Origin: a virus
IMG/VR virus record: IMGVR_UViG_3300047552_000707
Coordinates: 1-38,521 of that record
Strand: one strand, 5' to 3'
DNA length: 38,521 nucleotides
The translations under genes and the position numbers were made by a program. The notes under the pieces were generated by a model that ran no database searches, was not told the origin of the DNA, and worked only from the letters and a program-made list of their open reading frames with translations. Each line of letters begins with the position of its first letter. The first letter of the stretch is position 1. Positions 1-8,359 of the stretch are shown here, piece by piece.

Positions 1-41
1 GTGAATTCGTTGGCGCTTGGCTACAGCGCCAACGAATTCAC
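1..41. repeat. Fold-back inverted repeat at the contig start (likely assembly artefact)
   Basis: Bases 1-17 are the exact reverse complement of 25-41, with a 7-nt loop. Only the part from base 10 onward has a counterpart at the far end of the window (from 38396). Bases 1-9 (GTGAATTCG) disagree with the native sequence upstream there (it reads GGC before the match). The native hairpin is therefore about 8 bp (10-17 with 25-32), and the outer 9 bp look like a chimeric fold-back added at the contig end. Confidence 0.85.
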
Positions 42-135
42 CGTCACGGCATCGTCTGACGGTATTAACGTCACCCATTACTACTGCCACAGTTGGTGCA
101 ACGAGGTTTTCGACCAGATGGTAAAAGGACTCGGA
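1..135. repeat. Terminal direct repeat, left copy (genome closes on itself)
   Basis: Bases 10-135 (126 bp) are identical to 38396-38521. Joining the ends keeps a reading frame open from 38327 to 294, so the repeat is an overlap produced by a circular or circularly permuted molecule rather than two biological copies. An overlap of about 126 bp is also the size expected from a de Bruijn assembler with large k. Unique genome length is then about 38,386 bp. Confidence 0.9.
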
Positions 136-294
136 GAAGGCACACCACCGGCCGCCGATTATGAAGCTGCAGGGTTGACGCAGGAACAATACTTCACCAC
201 GTTATCCCGTCTGATTGTTTCCTGCCGTGACGGAGCGGACCCTGGCATTCATGTGGACGATGTATTAGAGGCGGCAGGACTAGTGCAAATATGA
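1..294 (+). CDS. 3' part of a small virion-region protein spanning the junction
   Basis: This is the C-terminal part of a 117-residue protein whose true ATG is at 38327; the two parts join in frame through the terminal repeat. The apparent GTG start at base 1 comes from the 9 artefactual bases and should be ignored. The joined protein begins MAYTYSAVLVTP and has several Cys/Trp/His residues in its middle (HYYCHSWCNEV) but no motif I recognise. It lies directly after the large fibre protein gene and its stop overlaps the next start (ATGA at 291), so it is probably a co-translated virion component or chaperone for the spike. Function unknown. Confidence 0.8.
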   Translation: MNSLALGYSANEFTVTASSDGINVTHYYCHSWCNEVFDQMVKGLGEGTPPAADYEAAGLTQEQYFTTLSRLIVSCRDGADPGIHVDDVLEAAGLVQI

Positions 295-569
295 TTTTCA
301 AGTACCAATTGACAGAACAGCAGCACTCACGCTTTGTCAACGATCCGAACACGACCGGAGAAATAGACAACCTCGGGCGTGTACTCGGTGTGGACGTGAA
401 AGACGGACCAAATAAAGGCACAAGCTGGGTCTTCTCAGGAAGATGCGCCGGAACGGCGCGCCTGGCGGATATCGGTAGTACGCATTGGCTGTTGGTAGAA
501 CTAACAAAAAAGCCGTGGTGGCTACCTGTATTCGTTCTCGATTGGGGGTTTCGTGAGGCTCTTAAATAA
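291..569 (+). CDS. Hypothetical small protein in the spike gene cluster
   Basis: A 92-residue protein starting at the ATGA overlap with the upstream stop and ending where the next ATG begins (TAATG at 565-571). It has no signal peptide; the C-terminal third is Trp-rich and hydrophobic (KKPWWLPVFVLDWG), which could be a buried beta-strand pair or a weak membrane-associating segment. Its position between a fibre protein and two beta-helix proteins suggests a spike-associated or assembly protein. I do not recognise the family. Confidence 0.65.
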   Translation: MIFKYQLTEQQHSRFVNDPNTTGEIDNLGRVLGVDVKDGPNKGTSWVFSGRCAGTARLADIGSTHWLLVELTKKPWWLPVFVLDWGFREALK

Positions 570-943
570 TGGCTAAAGAACCGGCAGCGATTACCAGGGA
601 AATCATCACTAACCAGCTAACAACCAGCACGGCAGGGTTCCAAATGAGCAGACTCATAGGACGCGGTACATTTGCGTCAACTGCAACGTATCTCAGCCTG
701 GAAGGGCTTCTCCCGCCGTTTTCTGTGTGCATTTATCCGGGTTCTGGCTGTACCTGTACCGTAAAGTCGCACGGCTTGCCAGGCTCAGGCGAGCAACCGC
801 CAGCAAGCGGGTGGGAGCAATGGTCGCAAGGTGACGTATCAACAGCCACAACGTCAGAATTCTCGTCTCCGCTAGCCGCGCTAGAGATTAGCCGAGTCAG
901 CGGCAGTGCGACTTGTGAATATGCAGTTTGGGGCATTCAGTGA
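569..943 (+). CDS. Hypothetical beta-rich virion protein
   Basis: A 124-residue protein starting at an ATG that overlaps the previous stop by one base. The composition (Ser, Thr, Gly, many beta-branched residues, almost no Lys after the first third) and the ending SATCEYAVWGIQ look like a compact beta-sandwich of the kind used for head decoration or tail accessory proteins. Four Cys lie around residues 54-64 and 116. Its stop overlaps the GTG start of the following secreted beta-helix gene (GTGA), indicating translational coupling. Function is inferred from context only. Confidence 0.6.
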   Translation: MAKEPAAITREIITNQLTTSTAGFQMSRLIGRGTFASTATYLSLEGLLPPFSVCIYPGSGCTCTVKSHGLPGSGEQPPASGWEQWSQGDVSTATTSEFSSPLAALEISRVSGSATCEYAVWGIQ

Positions 944-3165
944 CCCGACTAGTATTGCTTCTGTTGACGTTTGCTGCGTCTAGCGCAAACGCAGCAAATG
1001 CCGTTCGGTATATCGACCCGACGTGCGGGTCAGCTGGTAACGGAACGTCTCAAGACTGCGGTTCGGGGGCTAATGCACCGCTCGCAACCTGGCCCGCTGC
1101 TAACGCATTCGCCGCCGCAACGAACTACCTGCAAAAGCGCGGCACTACAGCATCGGGCGTATGTTCAAGGTGGTCTCTTGAGTCTGGCACGCTGGCCGAT
1201 CCGATCATCTACGGTGCGTATGGTACTGGGGCTAACCCTATCGTGTCGTGTTCTGACGGCTACGTATTTTGGCCGCGCGGAAACTACATGCAGGTTATTG
1301 ATCTGCAGCTTTCATCCTCAAACCAATACTGCGTGTATTTGCAGCCTACAGGAAGTCAGCATCATGTTACCCTGCAAAACAATAAGTTCTCAGGGTGCTA
1401 TACAGGGGCTAGCATTGTCGATCTAACATACAGCAACAGCGTTGAACTTGATAACTTCACCTTTGACGGAAACGAGGTTCTCAATTCGCCCGCCGCGGTT
1501 ACGATCACTGCAGCATCAGGGAACACGCAGACAATCACGGGTTTGACGTTCACAGATAACAACATTCACGACTGCACGACGGGTGCGCCTGGCGTGCTCT
1601 CGTTCGTCGGCGCCGAGGCCTCAGTAATGAAGTTTGACGGACTGACCGTCACTGGGAATACATTTACTGACTGCAAGCTTGGAGGAACCACGGCAACAAC
1701 TCACGCAGTCAGGTTTACATGGGCCATTGCTGATAGATCATACGATGACCATAAAGACCGTATATCAAACCTGAACGTATCCAATAACACGTTTTCGAAC
1801 ACGAACGGAGCGATTTACATTGAGCATACCTACGGCTCAGGCTATGGGCCGAATATCATTTCTAGCAATACGGCGACAGACACTTACGCAAATTCAGTAA
1901 TCGCGCTGTTCTATGACAACAACATCACGGTATCAAATAACGTGATTAACAGGGTTTACCCTGTATCTGGCGATTCCTACATTGACGGCATGGGGTTCGA
2001 CATAGACTTTTATAACCACGCTGTTCTAGTGGAAAACAACACGGTGACAGATACGCCCGGGCACGCTTCAACCGCGTATTCTGGGCAATGTATTTATTGG
2101 GCTTACTCAGTGCCGCCTGGCATTATCAGAAACAATCTTTGCGTCAACAACAAAACAGCTATTCATCTTGAGGTAAACAGGGATACTCTTGGTGGTGGCG
2201 CGACTGGCGGCACTTACGACCCGATCTATCTCTACAACAACACGGTTGTTAATCCAACATTGAACGGCATCATGTTCATGTTTGATTCTAGGGCGGCAAG
2301 CAAGGTTTGGAATAACGTTGTTGTTGGGGCTGTTACTGCAGGCAGTAGAGGGTATTGCCGAAGCACCTATGGTGCTGGTGCAAGCGTTGTGCAGAACCTC
2401 GTTCAAAACGTGTTCTACGGCAACACAGCGAACTATGCTGTCGGCGCTGGTGCCGATGCTTCGCCGGATTGTTCGGGTATTACCGGAACAGCGACGAACA
2501 CAACAGAAGCGCCGTCAGACATCTACACCAATCCGTACATCAGCGCGGCAGGACTGATAACTAGTACGTTATCGTCTGCGATTGACGCAGGCACCGACAC
2601 GACATCGCTCGGCGGGCGCACATCGGACGCTCAAGGAAACCCGGTGTGGGGCACAACGGACATCGGCGCAGTTGAATACCAACCGCCGTATACCATCGGC
2701 ACAGACCGCATGGATAAGGTCGGTGCAATCATCTACGCGGGCGACCAAGAGGGCAGGTTCCGCACGTATTCAACGGCTACAGGCACGACATGCGGTATTG
2801 CTATCACGCCAGCCAACGGGACATGGGCTGACATCGGTGCTACCGATGTTCGACCGAAGTGGGGCACCGTATCTGGTATGGAGTGCGGCAACAGGAACCG
2901 CACGCGGTTTGTTTTCACGCCGGAAAGCGCGATTACTTCGCCAGTTGTGATCGTTACAGATGCGATACCAGGCCGCGATTATCTTGTACAGATCGACGGG
3001 GCAAACGCAGGCTCAGCTATTACCGGAACCGACTGCAACGCATCCAAGTGCAAGGCAGACAACAACGGAGCGGTGACATTTTCGTTTGCTGGCTCTGTGA
3101 GTTCAGCCAAGACGATTCAATTGCTAGCGCAAAAAGCGCGCGGTGGCTGGAAGCGAATCAACTAA
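940..3165 (+). CDS. Beta-helix protein with N-terminal signal peptide (candidate secreted or displayed depolymerase)
   Basis: Starting at GTG 940 (GGGG six bases upstream, stop/start overlap GTGA with the previous gene) gives 741 residues. Residues 1-18 form a clear Sec signal peptide: MTR, a run of Leu, then an ANA cleavage site. The region of about residues 130-420 shows the repeated short strands and Asn ladders of a right-handed parallel beta-helix (for example NNKFSG, DNNIHD, TGNTFTD, SNNTFSN, SNNVIN, ENNTVTD). The last 150 residues form a separate beta-rich domain with paired Cys. Phage beta-helix proteins are usually tailspike depolymerases acting on surface polysaccharide, but they normally lack signal peptides. 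This one may be exported from the infected cell or lysogen, or the hydrophobic N terminus may anchor it in the virion. A TTG 12 bases upstream could also start the same frame. Confidence 0.8.
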   Translation: MTRLVLLLLTFAASSANAANAVRYIDPTCGSAGNGTSQDCGSGANAPLATWPAANAFAAATNYLQKRGTTASGVCSRWSLESGTLADPIIYGAYGTGANPIVSCSDGYVFWPRGNYMQVIDLQLSSSNQYCVYLQPTGSQHHVTLQNNKFSGCYTGASIVDLTYSNSVELDNFTFDGNEVLNSPAAVTITAASGNTQTITGLTFTDNNIHDCTTGAPGVLSFVGAEASVMKFDGLTVTGNTFTDCKLGGTTATTHAVRFTWAIADRSYDDHKDRISNLNVSNNTFSNTNGAIYIEHTYGSGYGPNIISSNTATDTYANSVIALFYDNNITVSNNVINRVYPVSGDSYIDGMGFDIDFYNHAVLVENNTVTDTPGHASTAYSGQCIYWAYSVPPGIIRNNLCVNNKTAIHLEVNRDTLGGGATGGTYDPIYLYNNTVVNPTLNGIMFMFDSRAASKVWNNVVVGAVTAGSRGYCRSTYGAGASVVQNLVQNVFYGNTANYAVGAGADASPDCSGITGTATNTTEAPSDIYTNPYISAAGLITSTLSSAIDAGTDTTSLGGRTSDAQGNPVWGTTDIGAVEYQPPYTIGTDRMDKVGAIIYAGDQEGRFRTYSTATGTTCGIAITPANGTWADIGATDVRPKWGTVSGMECGNRNRTRFVFTPESAITSPVVIVTDAIPGRDYLVQIDGANAGSAITGTDCNASKCKADNNGAVTFSFAGSVSSAKTIQLLAQKARGGWKRIN

Positions 3166-3180
3166 GCAGAGGATAAACGA

Positions 3181-3627
3181 ATGCCAGGAACAACCAACGC
3201 CAGTGCTAACGCACTGCTCAAGCTCATATTATGGAACGAAAACTTTGCGAACGTCGGTGATGCTACCGGACTGCGCGGTAGCTCGACCGCAGGGAGCATT
3301 TACGTTGCGCTGTTCACGTCGGACCCTGGCGCTAGCGGGACGGCAATCACCAATGAAGTCAGCACAAGCGGCACGGGTTATGCCAGGGTGGCAGTTGCGC
3401 GCAATAACACGACTTGGACGATAACCAACAACGTCGCAACGCCAGCGGCTAACATCGTGTTTGCCGAACTCACTGGCGGATCGTCAACGGCAACGCATTG
3501 GGGCATAGTCACCTCGGCATCCGGTGCGGGTACGCTGTTGCTGAAGGGTACGCTATCACCGACCATTACAATATCCGCGCTCAAGACTCCTCGCATAACG
3601 ACCGCTTCCACAATTACGCTATCGTAG
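3181..3627 (+). CDS. Phage virion-associated protein of the YVALFTSDPG type
   Basis: A 148-residue protein with a good Shine-Dalgarno (GAGGAT, 8 nt spacing). The N-terminal segment NALLKLILWN, the strand YVALFTSDPG and the following GTGYARVAV are features of a small protein family common beside tail fibre and spike genes of many tailed phages, though its exact role is not established. The rest is a Thr/Ser/Ala-rich beta-sandwich. It lies between two beta-helix genes, suggesting a spike adaptor or tail accessory protein. No enzymatic motif is visible. Confidence 0.7.
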   Translation: MPGTTNASANALLKLILWNENFANVGDATGLRGSSTAGSIYVALFTSDPGASGTAITNEVSTSGTGYARVAVARNNTTWTITNNVATPAANIVFAELTGGSSTATHWGIVTSASGAGTLLLKGTLSPTITISALKTPRITTASTITLS

Positions 3628-3635
3628 GATAGCGA

Positions 3636-6473
3636 ATGGCAACGTATTACGTCTCCCCGTCCGGTAGCGACAGCAACAACGGCACATCTACCGCTACACC
3701 TTTCCTAACCATCGGGAAAGGCTACTCGATGTGCAATGCGGGCGATACGTGCTTGGTCCGTACCGGCACGTATAACGTGCGTGTCAGCATGTACAAGTCG
3801 GGTACGAGCGGCAACCCGATCACGCTAAAAGCCTATCCAGGCGAATTCCCGATTATTGACGGAACCGGCACAGCAACAGGCACCAGCCAGGCGCTTGTAA
3901 GCATGGGCGGCAACTATAACGTCATTGACGGGTTTGAGATCAGGAATTTCCAACCGGCAACCGCGTTAACGTGGGACGGCGACCTCTATCTAGTCCAGGC
4001 GTTTACATCAAACTACAACACAATCAAGAACTGCAACATACACGATTGCTGGGGTTGTGGTGTTCAGTTAATGGGTACAGGCCACGTGCTTGAGGATTCT
4101 CAGGTGCATGATGTCGCGCAATACTCAATCACATACGGGAACTCTCCCGGCGCTTCATGGCCGGGGGCTATTACGATTGGTGTTGCCTTCTCAAATACGT
4201 GGGGCGTAGCCACTAACTGTACGGTTAGGCGCGTTAAGTCATACCGGAACGGTGGGGAGGGTGTACTCCCCATGAATTCTAGTTATACGACCGTAGAAGA
4301 TTGCGAGATATACGACAACTGGTCGGTTAACCTGCATTGTACCGACTCAGATCATTGCGTAATACAACGGAATAAAATCTACGCGACTACTAACGGTGAT
4401 GCGCTATGGGGCGCAAATCTAGCCGCACGCGGTATCAACCTATCGAACGAATACACGACGCCGAACCATAATGTCAACGGCGGCACGTATAACACGATTG
4501 TCAACAACATTATTTATAACACTGGCGAGCCATTCTCTGTTTGGTCGTATTACGCTACGGAATGCTCCAATAACGTCGTCGCCTATAACACGTTTGTAGA
4601 CGGTCGAACAAACGGTAAGGGCGCGGGGCCTCAGATGTTGCGCTGGGGTTGGGCTGGCGGCGGCACGGTCACAAACAACGTATTTTCGAACAACGTCATT
4701 GATTCGACCGTTGCCGGTGTGTCGTCGCTTGCCGGGACTCCTGGGACCGGTTGGACGTTCACCCGCAATATCTGGCGTCTTAGCCCTTCTGGCTTGACGC
4801 TTGATGGCAACAGCATTGTCCAGAATCCGAACCTAACCCGAGCCGGTGCAACAGGCGCAGGGACGCTTGTAGATGAGTTCTTTCGACCGCTAGTCGGATC
4901 GTGGTGTATCGGTGCGGGTGCTGCGCTTGCGTCCGTCACAGTCGATAAACAGCAGGTTACTAGGCCAGGTAGTCCGACAGTCGGTGCGCTTGAGGGTGTA
5001 TCCGCTGGCGATTGGACAACCATACCGTCTCCGTTGACCGGAACCGATGTCGGTTCTCCGTCTCCGACCGGAAGTAAGCAATACTCCCCGTCGCTGAATC
5101 AGTACCGGATTATCAGCTATAACTCGCTGGACATATACAGCACGTCCGATCAGTTCGGTTACATCTATTTGTCTGCGTCTGACGAGTGGGAACTTGTCTA
5201 TAAAGTCGAATCCTACTCTGGTGGTGGCACATACGCTAAATTTGGATGTGTGCTGCGCACATCACTTACGGCGAACAGCGGAAGCCTAGGGTTTCTGATA
5301 AATCCGAACTACGGGACCACACAGGTTCCGTGGAGGGGTTCAGACGGCGCATCAACGCTGATATTACTCGAATACGCGACGCTTGATCGCTGGCACAAGG
5401 TAAGCAGGTCTATAGGCGGTGCTGTTGCTTTCTCTACGTCAACAGACGGTGTTACGTGGATATATCGCAGCACGTTATCAAACACGGTCGTTGGGACAAG
5501 CCCTCTTTACTTGGGGCTTGCGGTATGCGCGCAAAGCGCGTCGTTGACAGCCACCGGGATATTCTCAAACGTCTCGTTTTATAACGCAGCTGAAGCGGTT
5601 GGTACAATCACGGCAGATGCAGAGGTTCTTGGTGTAACCGAGAATGCCGAAATACAGCAGGCTGCGGGTGTAATATCAGTCGATGCTGAGCTACTTGGTT
5701 ACTCTGAGTCGCGCGACATTTCAGAGGCAACCGGCACCATACTCGCGGACTTCGATCTAGTCGGAGTCGCACTTAATGACGGGGATGAATTTATGGCAAC
5801 AGCACAAGACATTATCCGCTCTGCGCTACTGTTAAACGGTGCTGTTGCAGCGGATCAGACGCTTTCGCAAACGGACCTAGACGACGGGCTTGTTACGCTC
5901 AATAACATGATCGAATCATGGAGCCTGGACGGGACTGTTGTTTACTCGGTTACTCAATACACGACACCGACCACTGCAGGCGTTGACTCGGTTGTATTGA
6001 CAACCAGGCCGCTCAAGATACTCGCTGCGCGGATCACTGACACCGCTGGTATTGACCACGCCATAGCGGAAGTCGGGTGGGATGATTACTCGATCATTTC
6101 GAACAAAGCGGTTCAATCAGCGTTCCCGCTGGTGTTCTGGTGCGACTACGCTTTTCCTGCTCCAACGGTGAAGTTCTGGCCTGTACCGACGTATGCGTAC
6201 ACACTGACATTCATGGTTCACTTGCCGTTTTACGGCTTTGATGCTCTGGATTCAACGGTTGTGTTCCCGCCAGGCTTTGAACGTGCGCTCCGGTATAACC
6301 TCGCTGTAGAAATGGCGCAATACGGAGGAGCATTGCCGCCGAAAGTAGAGGACATTGCGCGCGAATCGCTGATGCTGTTGAAGGTTACGAACTCGCGTCA
6401 AACAACGCTTCAGAATGACTCGGTGTTCATCAATCGTGCGGGACGCACGAACATCTATAGCAACATCACATGA
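3636..6473 (+). CDS. Beta-helix tailspike fused to a P22 gp4-like head-completion domain
   Basis: A 945-residue protein with three parts. Residues 1-430: YYVSPSGSDSNNGT start followed by beta-helix turns with NNVF/NNII ladders, typical of polysaccharide-degrading spikes. Residues about 440-655: a concanavalin/laminin-G-like beta-sandwich ending in SNVSFYNA. Residues about 657-718: three roughly 21-residue linker repeats of the form GTITADAEVLG, GVISVDAELLG, GTILADFDLVG. From residue 720 (MATAQDIIRSALLLNG) to the end the sequence has the pattern of P22 gp4-type tail accessory factors (AQDII, TLNNMIESWS, FPPGFERALRYNLAVEMA), which bind the portal and close the head after packaging. In P22 gp4 is a separate small protein, so the fusion is unusual. 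ATG 5793 could give the gp4 part alone. AGGA lies upstream of the start at 3636. Confidence 0.85.
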   Translation: MATYYVSPSGSDSNNGTSTATPFLTIGKGYSMCNAGDTCLVRTGTYNVRVSMYKSGTSGNPITLKAYPGEFPIIDGTGTATGTSQALVSMGGNYNVIDGFEIRNFQPATALTWDGDLYLVQAFTSNYNTIKNCNIHDCWGCGVQLMGTGHVLEDSQVHDVAQYSITYGNSPGASWPGAITIGVAFSNTWGVATNCTVRRVKSYRNGGEGVLPMNSSYTTVEDCEIYDNWSVNLHCTDSDHCVIQRNKIYATTNGDALWGANLAARGINLSNEYTTPNHNVNGGTYNTIVNNIIYNTGEPFSVWSYYATECSNNVVAYNTFVDGRTNGKGAGPQMLRWGWAGGGTVTNNVFSNNVIDSTVAGVSSLAGTPGTGWTFTRNIWRLSPSGLTLDGNSIVQNPNLTRAGATGAGTLVDEFFRPLVGSWCIGAGAALASVTVDKQQVTRPGSPTVGALEGVSAGDWTTIPSPLTGTDVGSPSPTGSKQYSPSLNQYRIISYNSLDIYSTSDQFGYIYLSASDEWELVYKVESYSGGGTYAKFGCVLRTSLTANSGSLGFLINPNYGTTQVPWRGSDGASTLILLEYATLDRWHKVSRSIGGAVAFSTSTDGVTWIYRSTLSNTVVGTSPLYLGLAVCAQSASLTATGIFSNVSFYNAAEAVGTITADAEVLGVTENAEIQQAAGVISVDAELLGYSESRDISEATGTILADFDLVGVALNDGDEFMATAQDIIRSALLLNGAVAADQTLSQTDLDDGLVTLNNMIESWSLDGTVVYSVTQYTTPTTAGVDSVVLTTRPLKILAARITDTAGIDHAIAEVGWDDYSIISNKAVQSAFPLVFWCDYAFPAPTVKFWPVPTYAYTLTFMVHLPFYGFDALDSTVVFPPGFERALRYNLAVEMAQYGGALPPKVEDIARESLMLLKVTNSRQTTLQNDSVFINRAGRTNIYSNIT
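5781..5795 (+). promoter_or_regulatory. Possible internal ribosome binding site for a separate gp4-like protein
   Basis: GGGG at 5781-5784 lies 8 nt before the in-frame ATG at 5793, exactly where homology to gp4-type proteins begins (MATAQDIIRS). Translation from here would yield a 226-residue head-completion protein besides, or instead of, full read-through from the tailspike. The Shine-Dalgarno is moderate, so this is a candidate only. Confidence 0.5.
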
Positions 6474-6868
6474 CGATCTATAACAAATCAACGCCACCTG
6501 TTGCTGACCCGATTAGCGACAGCGGAGGAAAAGTCACTAGCCGGTGGTTTAATTGGTTTTCCGCGCGGCAGTCGTTTGATAACTCAATACAGCAAAGGTG
6601 GGTTAGGCACTTTACCGGCGCATTCACAACAGTGGATAGCACGACGTTTACGCATTCTGGGTCTGACTATAATGCGCTGTTATACCCGGCAGGCTCAAGA
6701 ATTTTGGTATTGGACGGATCAACAAATTATTACGGAATAGTTCAAAGTTGCACGTTTAGCAGCGGAACAAATTTGTTGACGTGGGTTGTAACAATGGATA
6801 AAGGGCATGCGCTTACTTCTGTGGCTGGCGTATATTATGGAATCCTAACATCGTCGGTGATTGACTAA
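6470..6868 (+). CDS. Hypothetical virion protein between gp4-like and gp10-like genes
   Basis: A 132-residue protein starting at the ATGA overlap with the preceding stop. The N terminus (MTIYNKSTPPVADPISDSGG then RWFNWF) resembles the start of small tail or fibre-assembly proteins seen in many podoviruses; the rest is beta-rich (SRILVLDGSTNYYGIV). It is flanked on both sides by tail-hub genes and overlaps the next gene by one base (TAATG), so it is probably a structural tail component. No P22 counterpart can be assigned; a gp26-like needle is unlikely because there is no long coiled coil. Confidence 0.7.
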   Translation: MTIYNKSTPPVADPISDSGGKVTSRWFNWFSARQSFDNSIQQRWVRHFTGAFTTVDSTTFTHSGSDYNALLYPAGSRILVLDGSTNYYGIVQSCTFSSGTNLLTWVVTMDKGHALTSVAGVYYGILTSSVID

Positions 6869-8358
6869 TGGCGCGCGGAACGCAGGTTAATCTATTCGGT
6901 GTCGGATACGGCAACGCTGAAAAGTCGTTAAATGTCACTGCGTCGTCTCGCGTAAATCTGTATTACGACATCCAGCCAGCGCCTGGGGATAAGTCGCAGA
7001 TTGCCGTTTTTAACACTCCGGGCTTACTAGTACAGTCTGGCTTTTGGGGCTATAACGTAAGCCCTGCATCTAGCTCGCTCTGTCAAGGACTATACGCGAC
7101 ATCGCCAGCCGGTTCAGTTTATGGTGTATACAATAATAAGCTGTATTATGCTGGAAATTCTGAATCAAACGAGCCTGTTCTTGCCGCGTTAAGCGGGATA
7201 AATTCGTATGACTTCGCATCCGATCAGGAGTCGGTTATTATTGCGTCAGGAGATAATCTATACAAGACGGACGGAACGACTACAAGTGAAATTGAGTGGG
7301 ATGTAGGCGGATTCCAATGGAATATACCGGCAACATCCGTAACATTTATGGACGGATACTATATCGCTGGGCTTAAAGGCAGCGTGAGTCTTGGCTATCC
7401 GGCTGGCGTATACATTTCCGCCCTGTATGATCGTGATACGTGGAATGTTCTGGACTATGCTGCGCCGGAATACCGGCGCGGACCAATCGTCAAGGTTTAT
7501 GCTTGCGCGGGGTTGCTGTACGTCTTCTGCTCTCGGTCTACAGAGGTTTGGCAAAACGTCGGTGATCCTAACTATCCTTTCCAGCGCATACAAGGCGCAC
7601 AGTCAGATTATGGGCTTGTTACTAAAGAAACAATCGTAAAGATCAACAACGGATTTATTGGCTTATTCTATGATTCGAACCTGTCTATGTCGTTTTACTC
7701 GGTCAACGGCTATCAGTTCAGCAACATTACTCCTCCCGACTTGCAATATGAGATAAACGACTCTGCACTGCCTGGGATAACTGGATTGTACGCGTGGACT
7801 TTTTCTCTCGGCGGGCATGACTTTTATGTCATAACCGTTGAACGCAGTGGCGGAACGAATAAAACATTTTTTTATGACATGCTAAGCGGCTCCTGGGGGG
7901 CATTAAAGTCTGGCTCAGCCTCGTACCATTATGGCAGGTTTGCGGTGCGCGGATACGGTGCAACAACATTTATAAGCGATGCGCGCTCCACAACAAAGGT
8001 TTTTACATTATCTACATCGGAATACAGCGACGACGGAACAGCAAACAAGCGCGAACTAATCGGCAACCATATTTTTATGCCGGATCGAAGCACGTTTGCC
8101 GTGCGCTCAATGTCTCTTGACATGGAACACGGTGTAGATACAAACACGTTAACCGTATACCTCTCGCTATCGCGAGACGGCGGACATACGTTCGGTGAGG
8201 AATACGCAGACACTAGCGCATCCGGTGACTACACTCGATTTTTTCAGTACAACAGACTAGGCAGGGGCCGGGATATCGTGCCGAAGATACGCACGCAAGA
8301 CGCGTGCAAGTTTGTTCTTATTGGTGCCGTGGCTGACATAGCTCCGTATGGGTGGTGA
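6868..8358 (+). CDS. Packaged-DNA stabilisation protein, P22 gp10-like tail hub
   Basis: 496 residues, close to P22 gp10 (472). The order after a gp4-like module, the predominantly beta composition, and family-like segments (NLYYDIQP, NTPGLLVQSG near the N terminus; GNHIFMPDRSTFAVRSMSLDMEHG and SLSRDGGHTFG near the C terminus) fit the gp10 family, which binds below gp4, seals the packaged head and supports spikes. Start is the ATG overlapping the previous stop; the ribosome site is weak (GGTGA), consistent with coupling. The match is by pattern and position, not alignment. Confidence 0.82.
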   Translation: MARGTQVNLFGVGYGNAEKSLNVTASSRVNLYYDIQPAPGDKSQIAVFNTPGLLVQSGFWGYNVSPASSSLCQGLYATSPAGSVYGVYNNKLYYAGNSESNEPVLAALSGINSYDFASDQESVIIASGDNLYKTDGTTTSEIEWDVGGFQWNIPATSVTFMDGYYIAGLKGSVSLGYPAGVYISALYDRDTWNVLDYAAPEYRRGPIVKVYACAGLLYVFCSRSTEVWQNVGDPNYPFQRIQGAQSDYGLVTKETIVKINNGFIGLFYDSNLSMSFYSVNGYQFSNITPPDLQYEINDSALPGITGLYAWTFSLGGHDFYVITVERSGGTNKTFFYDMLSGSWGALKSGSASYHYGRFAVRGYGATTFISDARSTTKVFTLSTSEYSDDGTANKRELIGNHIFMPDRSTFAVRSMSLDMEHGVDTNTLTVYLSLSRDGGHTFGEEYADTSASGDYTRFFQYNRLGRGRDIVPKIRTQDACKFVLIGAVADIAPYGW

Positions 8359-8359
8359 C

